Source: an uncultured Lachnoanaerobaculum sp. | GTDB lineage: Bacteria; Bacillota; Clostridia; Lachnospirales; Lachnospiraceae | DNA: 8,824 nt | Direction: 5' to 3' | Assembly (NCBI GenBank): GCA_938041725.1 | Contig: CALISX010000327.1 | Coordinates: forward strand, 1-8,824 | Shown: positions 7,565-8,824 of the stretch, piece after piece | How positions within the stretch are numbered: the first letter of the stretch is position 1 | How the letters are laid out: each line of letters starts with the position of its first letter | Position numbers and translations under genes: made by a program | The notes under the pieces: generated by a model | Told to the model about the DNA's origin: nothing | Database searches by the model: none | The model's input: the letters and a program-made list of their open reading frames with translations, nothing else

Positions 7565-7571
7565 AGAGGTG
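7565..7571 (+). promoter_or_regulatory. Ribosome binding site of gmhA
   Basis: AGAGGTG lies four bases (six from AGAGG) before ATG 7576. It supports this start over a GTG at 7498 that overlaps the epimerase stop and would add 26 residues unlike the SIS isomerase family. Confidence 0.75.
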
Positions 7572-7575
7572 TTTG

Positions 7576-8175
7576 ATGGATTATACCAATATGATCAAGG
7601 ACTATATTGCCCTTGAAATAGAAACTTTACAAAAGCTGAATGTGGAAGATATTAATCAGGCCATGCAGCTTATGGATGAAACCCGGAAGGCGGGAAAGAC
7701 CATTTATATCTTTGGAAATGGGGGCAGCTCTGCTACAGCCTCCCATTATCAGAATGACTTTAATAAGGGAGTCAGCGAATATCTTTTCCTAAAGAGCGAG
7801 CCGAAATTCAAGCTCCAGTGCTTAAATGACAATGTGGCTACTTTGATGGCCATTGCCAATGATATTGGCTTTGAGGAGGTGTTCCGCTTCCAGCTGCAGG
7901 GTGTGATAGAAGAGGGGGACATTGTAATGGCCATCTCCGGCAGCGGCAATTCCAGGAATGTACTCAATGCTGTGGAATATGCCAAGTCCCGGGGCAATAA
8001 GATCATTGGCATTACAGGATATGACGGAGGGAAACTGAAGGCTATGTCGGATATTTCCCTTTGTGCCGATGTGATGAGCATGCAGGTGACGGAAGATATT
8101 CACATGATTTATGATCATTTGATGATGAGTATTTTCTATAAAACCCTGGCAGGAAAAGAACATTTAAAGGTGTAA
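7576..8175 (+). CDS. gmhA: Sedoheptulose-7-phosphate isomerase (phosphoheptose isomerase, SIS domain)
   Basis: This 199-residue SIS-domain protein matches GmhA in length. It converts sedoheptulose 7-phosphate to D-glycero-D-manno-heptose 7-phosphate, the first committed heptose step and the source of substrate for HddA. It shows the FGNGGSSATASHY loop (46-58) and the phosphate-binding SGSGNSRN (121-128). By alignment in memory to the E. coli enzyme, the metal/catalytic positions H61, E65, Q172 and H180 correspond to His57, Asp61, Glu173 and His181, so two ligands are swapped for similar acidic residues. A different SIS role, such as a DiaA-like function, is less likely because both histidines are kept and the neighbour is hddA. 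It lies 74 bases after the epimerase gene, and its stop overlaps the ribosome binding site of the next gene. Confidence 0.87.
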   Translation: MDYTNMIKDYIALEIETLQKLNVEDINQAMQLMDETRKAGKTIYIFGNGGSSATASHYQNDFNKGVSEYLFLKSEPKFKLQCLNDNVATLMAIANDIGFEEVFRFQLQGVIEEGDIVMAISGSGNSRNVLNAVEYAKSRGNKIIGITGYDGGKLKAMSDISLCADVMSMQVTEDIHMIYDHLMMSIFYKTLAGKEHLKV

Positions 8176-8185
8176 GGACACAGAA

Positions 8186-8824
8186 ATGGAAAATGCTTTT
8201 TTAAGTATACTATTAGTCATAGGAATTGTGATTTTTGCAATTCCCCAGCCGGTACTTAAAACGGTTCGTAAAGCTATGCCTGCACTGCTGCTTTTTGCAG
8301 CAGTGCTTGGCATAGCTTTCTCTGTACAAAGAGTCAATGTGGCCAGCATCACCATTACAGCCCAGGGAGATAGAAACGAAGCCGCCCAGGGAACGGAAAT
8401 CTTTTTGGAAAAGGTGGTGGTAAATGATCAGGAGCATGCCCCCGCAGACTACTTTGACCAGGGATGGATTGAACAGGACGGAGGGCTTTTATGGCGGGAT
8501 TATGAGCAGCCTGAGGGAATGAAAAATACCATTGCTGCCAAGTTTTACACCGGGGATGTGGTTCGTCTGGTGTTGAAATCCAACAAATGGCAGGGAAAGG
8601 CAAAGATTGTATCCTGGCAGGGAAATCAGGACTTTGACGGCTATGCAGATACAGAGGAGAATGGGGAGTTTAACTTTGACTTTTCCCCTGTACCCCAAAT
8701 TATTGGTAAAAATGTGATTGTCCCGGCGGCTTTTGTGCTGTGGATTGCTTTGTCAGCCTTGGCTCTGCTGTGTACCAGGTTTTCAAAGGAGCCTGCCTCT
8801 TCAGCAAAATCCAGGATCCTGGGT
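8186..8824 (+). CDS. Membrane protein of unknown function (C-terminus beyond window)
   Basis: From ATG 8186 the frame is open for 213 codons to the right edge. AAGGA (8174-8178), overlapping the gmhA stop, is seven bases upstream, so translation is likely coupled to the heptose operon. Hydrophobic segments lie at about residues 4-22, 32-48 and 176-197. The loop between the first two is basic (KTVRK), so by the positive-inside rule the region at about 50-175 faces outside. That region is acidic and rich in Trp, Asp and Gln (GWIEQDGGLLWRDYEQ, VSWQGNQDFDGYADTEENG) and looks like a small beta domain. After the third segment the sequence is basic again (RFSKEP). I recognise no family. Membership in a heptose operon suggests a role in surface glycan assembly or export, by inference only. 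A 48-base inverted repeat lies over the second membrane segment. Confidence 0.8.
   Translation, partial: MENAFLSILLVIGIVIFAIPQPVLKTVRKAMPALLLFAAVLGIAFSVQRVNVASITITAQGDRNEAAQGTEIFLEKVVVNDQEHAPADYFDQGWIEQDGGLLWRDYEQPEGMKNTIAAKFYTGDVVRLVLKSNKWQGKAKIVSWQGNQDFDGYADTEENGEFNFDFSPVPQIIGKNVIVPAAFVLWIALSALALLCTRFSKEPASSAKSRILG
8271..8318 (+). repeat. 48-base near-perfect inverted repeat inside a coding sequence
   Basis: The left arm is AAGCTATGCC, T, GCACTGCTGC (8271-8291), the loop is TTTTT (8292-8296), and the right arm is GCAGCAGTGC, TT, GGCATAGCTT (8297-8318). All 20 arm bases pair on each side and the only interruption is the T versus TT internal loop. The repeat lies in frame within the membrane protein gene, at codons 29-45. 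It is followed by TTTCTCTGT, a poor U-run, so it does not look like a normal intrinsic terminator. Confidence 0.92.

Noticed and set aside
7498..7575. GTG start at 7498 that would lengthen GmhA by 26 residues
   Set aside because: The added peptide is unlike SIS isomerases and ATG 7576 has a good ribosome binding site; the length then fits the family.
8271..8318. Reading the inverted repeat as an intrinsic terminator
   Set aside because: Neither strand has a proper U-run after the stem (TTTCTCTGT on plus), and the coding frame continues through it for more than 160 codons.
1..8824. Mobile element, CRISPR array, toxin-antitoxin or phage defence system
   Set aside because: No transposase, integrase, attachment-like repeats, regularly spaced repeats or defence-type domains are seen on either strand.

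Overview
The window looks like a chromosomal segment of a low-to-mid GC Firmicute, most probably a Clostridia/Lachnospiraceae-type gut anaerobe. The reasons are the strong AGGAGG-like ribosome binding sites, the MutS2 (not MutS) family protein, the Gram-positive style two-component system, and a secreted protein whose organisation recalls Lachnospiraceae cell-surface proteins. This taxonomic call is inference from protein style, not from a search.

The window holds two divergent transcription units that meet at an intergenic region of 260 bases (5261-5520). Leftwards (minus strand) run mutS2, an OmpR-family response regulator, its sensor histidine kinase, and a secreted fibronectin-III-like protein cut by the left edge. 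The last three genes overlap (ATGA and TAATG junctions) and mutS2 is only 29 bases upstream of the regulator, so all four are probably one operon. They are read from an extended -10 promoter just upstream of mutS2.

Rightwards (plus strand) run hddA (heptose-7-phosphate kinase, GHMP family), an NAD-dependent sugar epimerase/dehydratase, gmhA (sedoheptulose-7-phosphate isomerase) and a membrane protein cut by the right edge. GmhA plus HddA make D-glycero-D-manno-heptose 1,7-bisphosphate from sedoheptulose 7-phosphate. In Gram-positives this feeds GDP-heptose for surface glycans; the epimerase probably edits an activated sugar of the same pathway. The phosphatase (GmhB) and guanylyltransferase (HddC) steps are not in the window. 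The unit has its own extended -10 promoter and a leader of about 115 bases with several alternative hairpins and a tiny proline-rich reading frame.

The most striking unexplained structure is a 48-base near-perfect inverted repeat (two 20-base arms, T5 loop) inside the coding sequence of the last gene, over its second membrane segment. I do not see a clear novel defence or mobile system here; the leads worth following are the intragenic palindrome, the structured heptose-operon leader, and the uncharacterised membrane protein.
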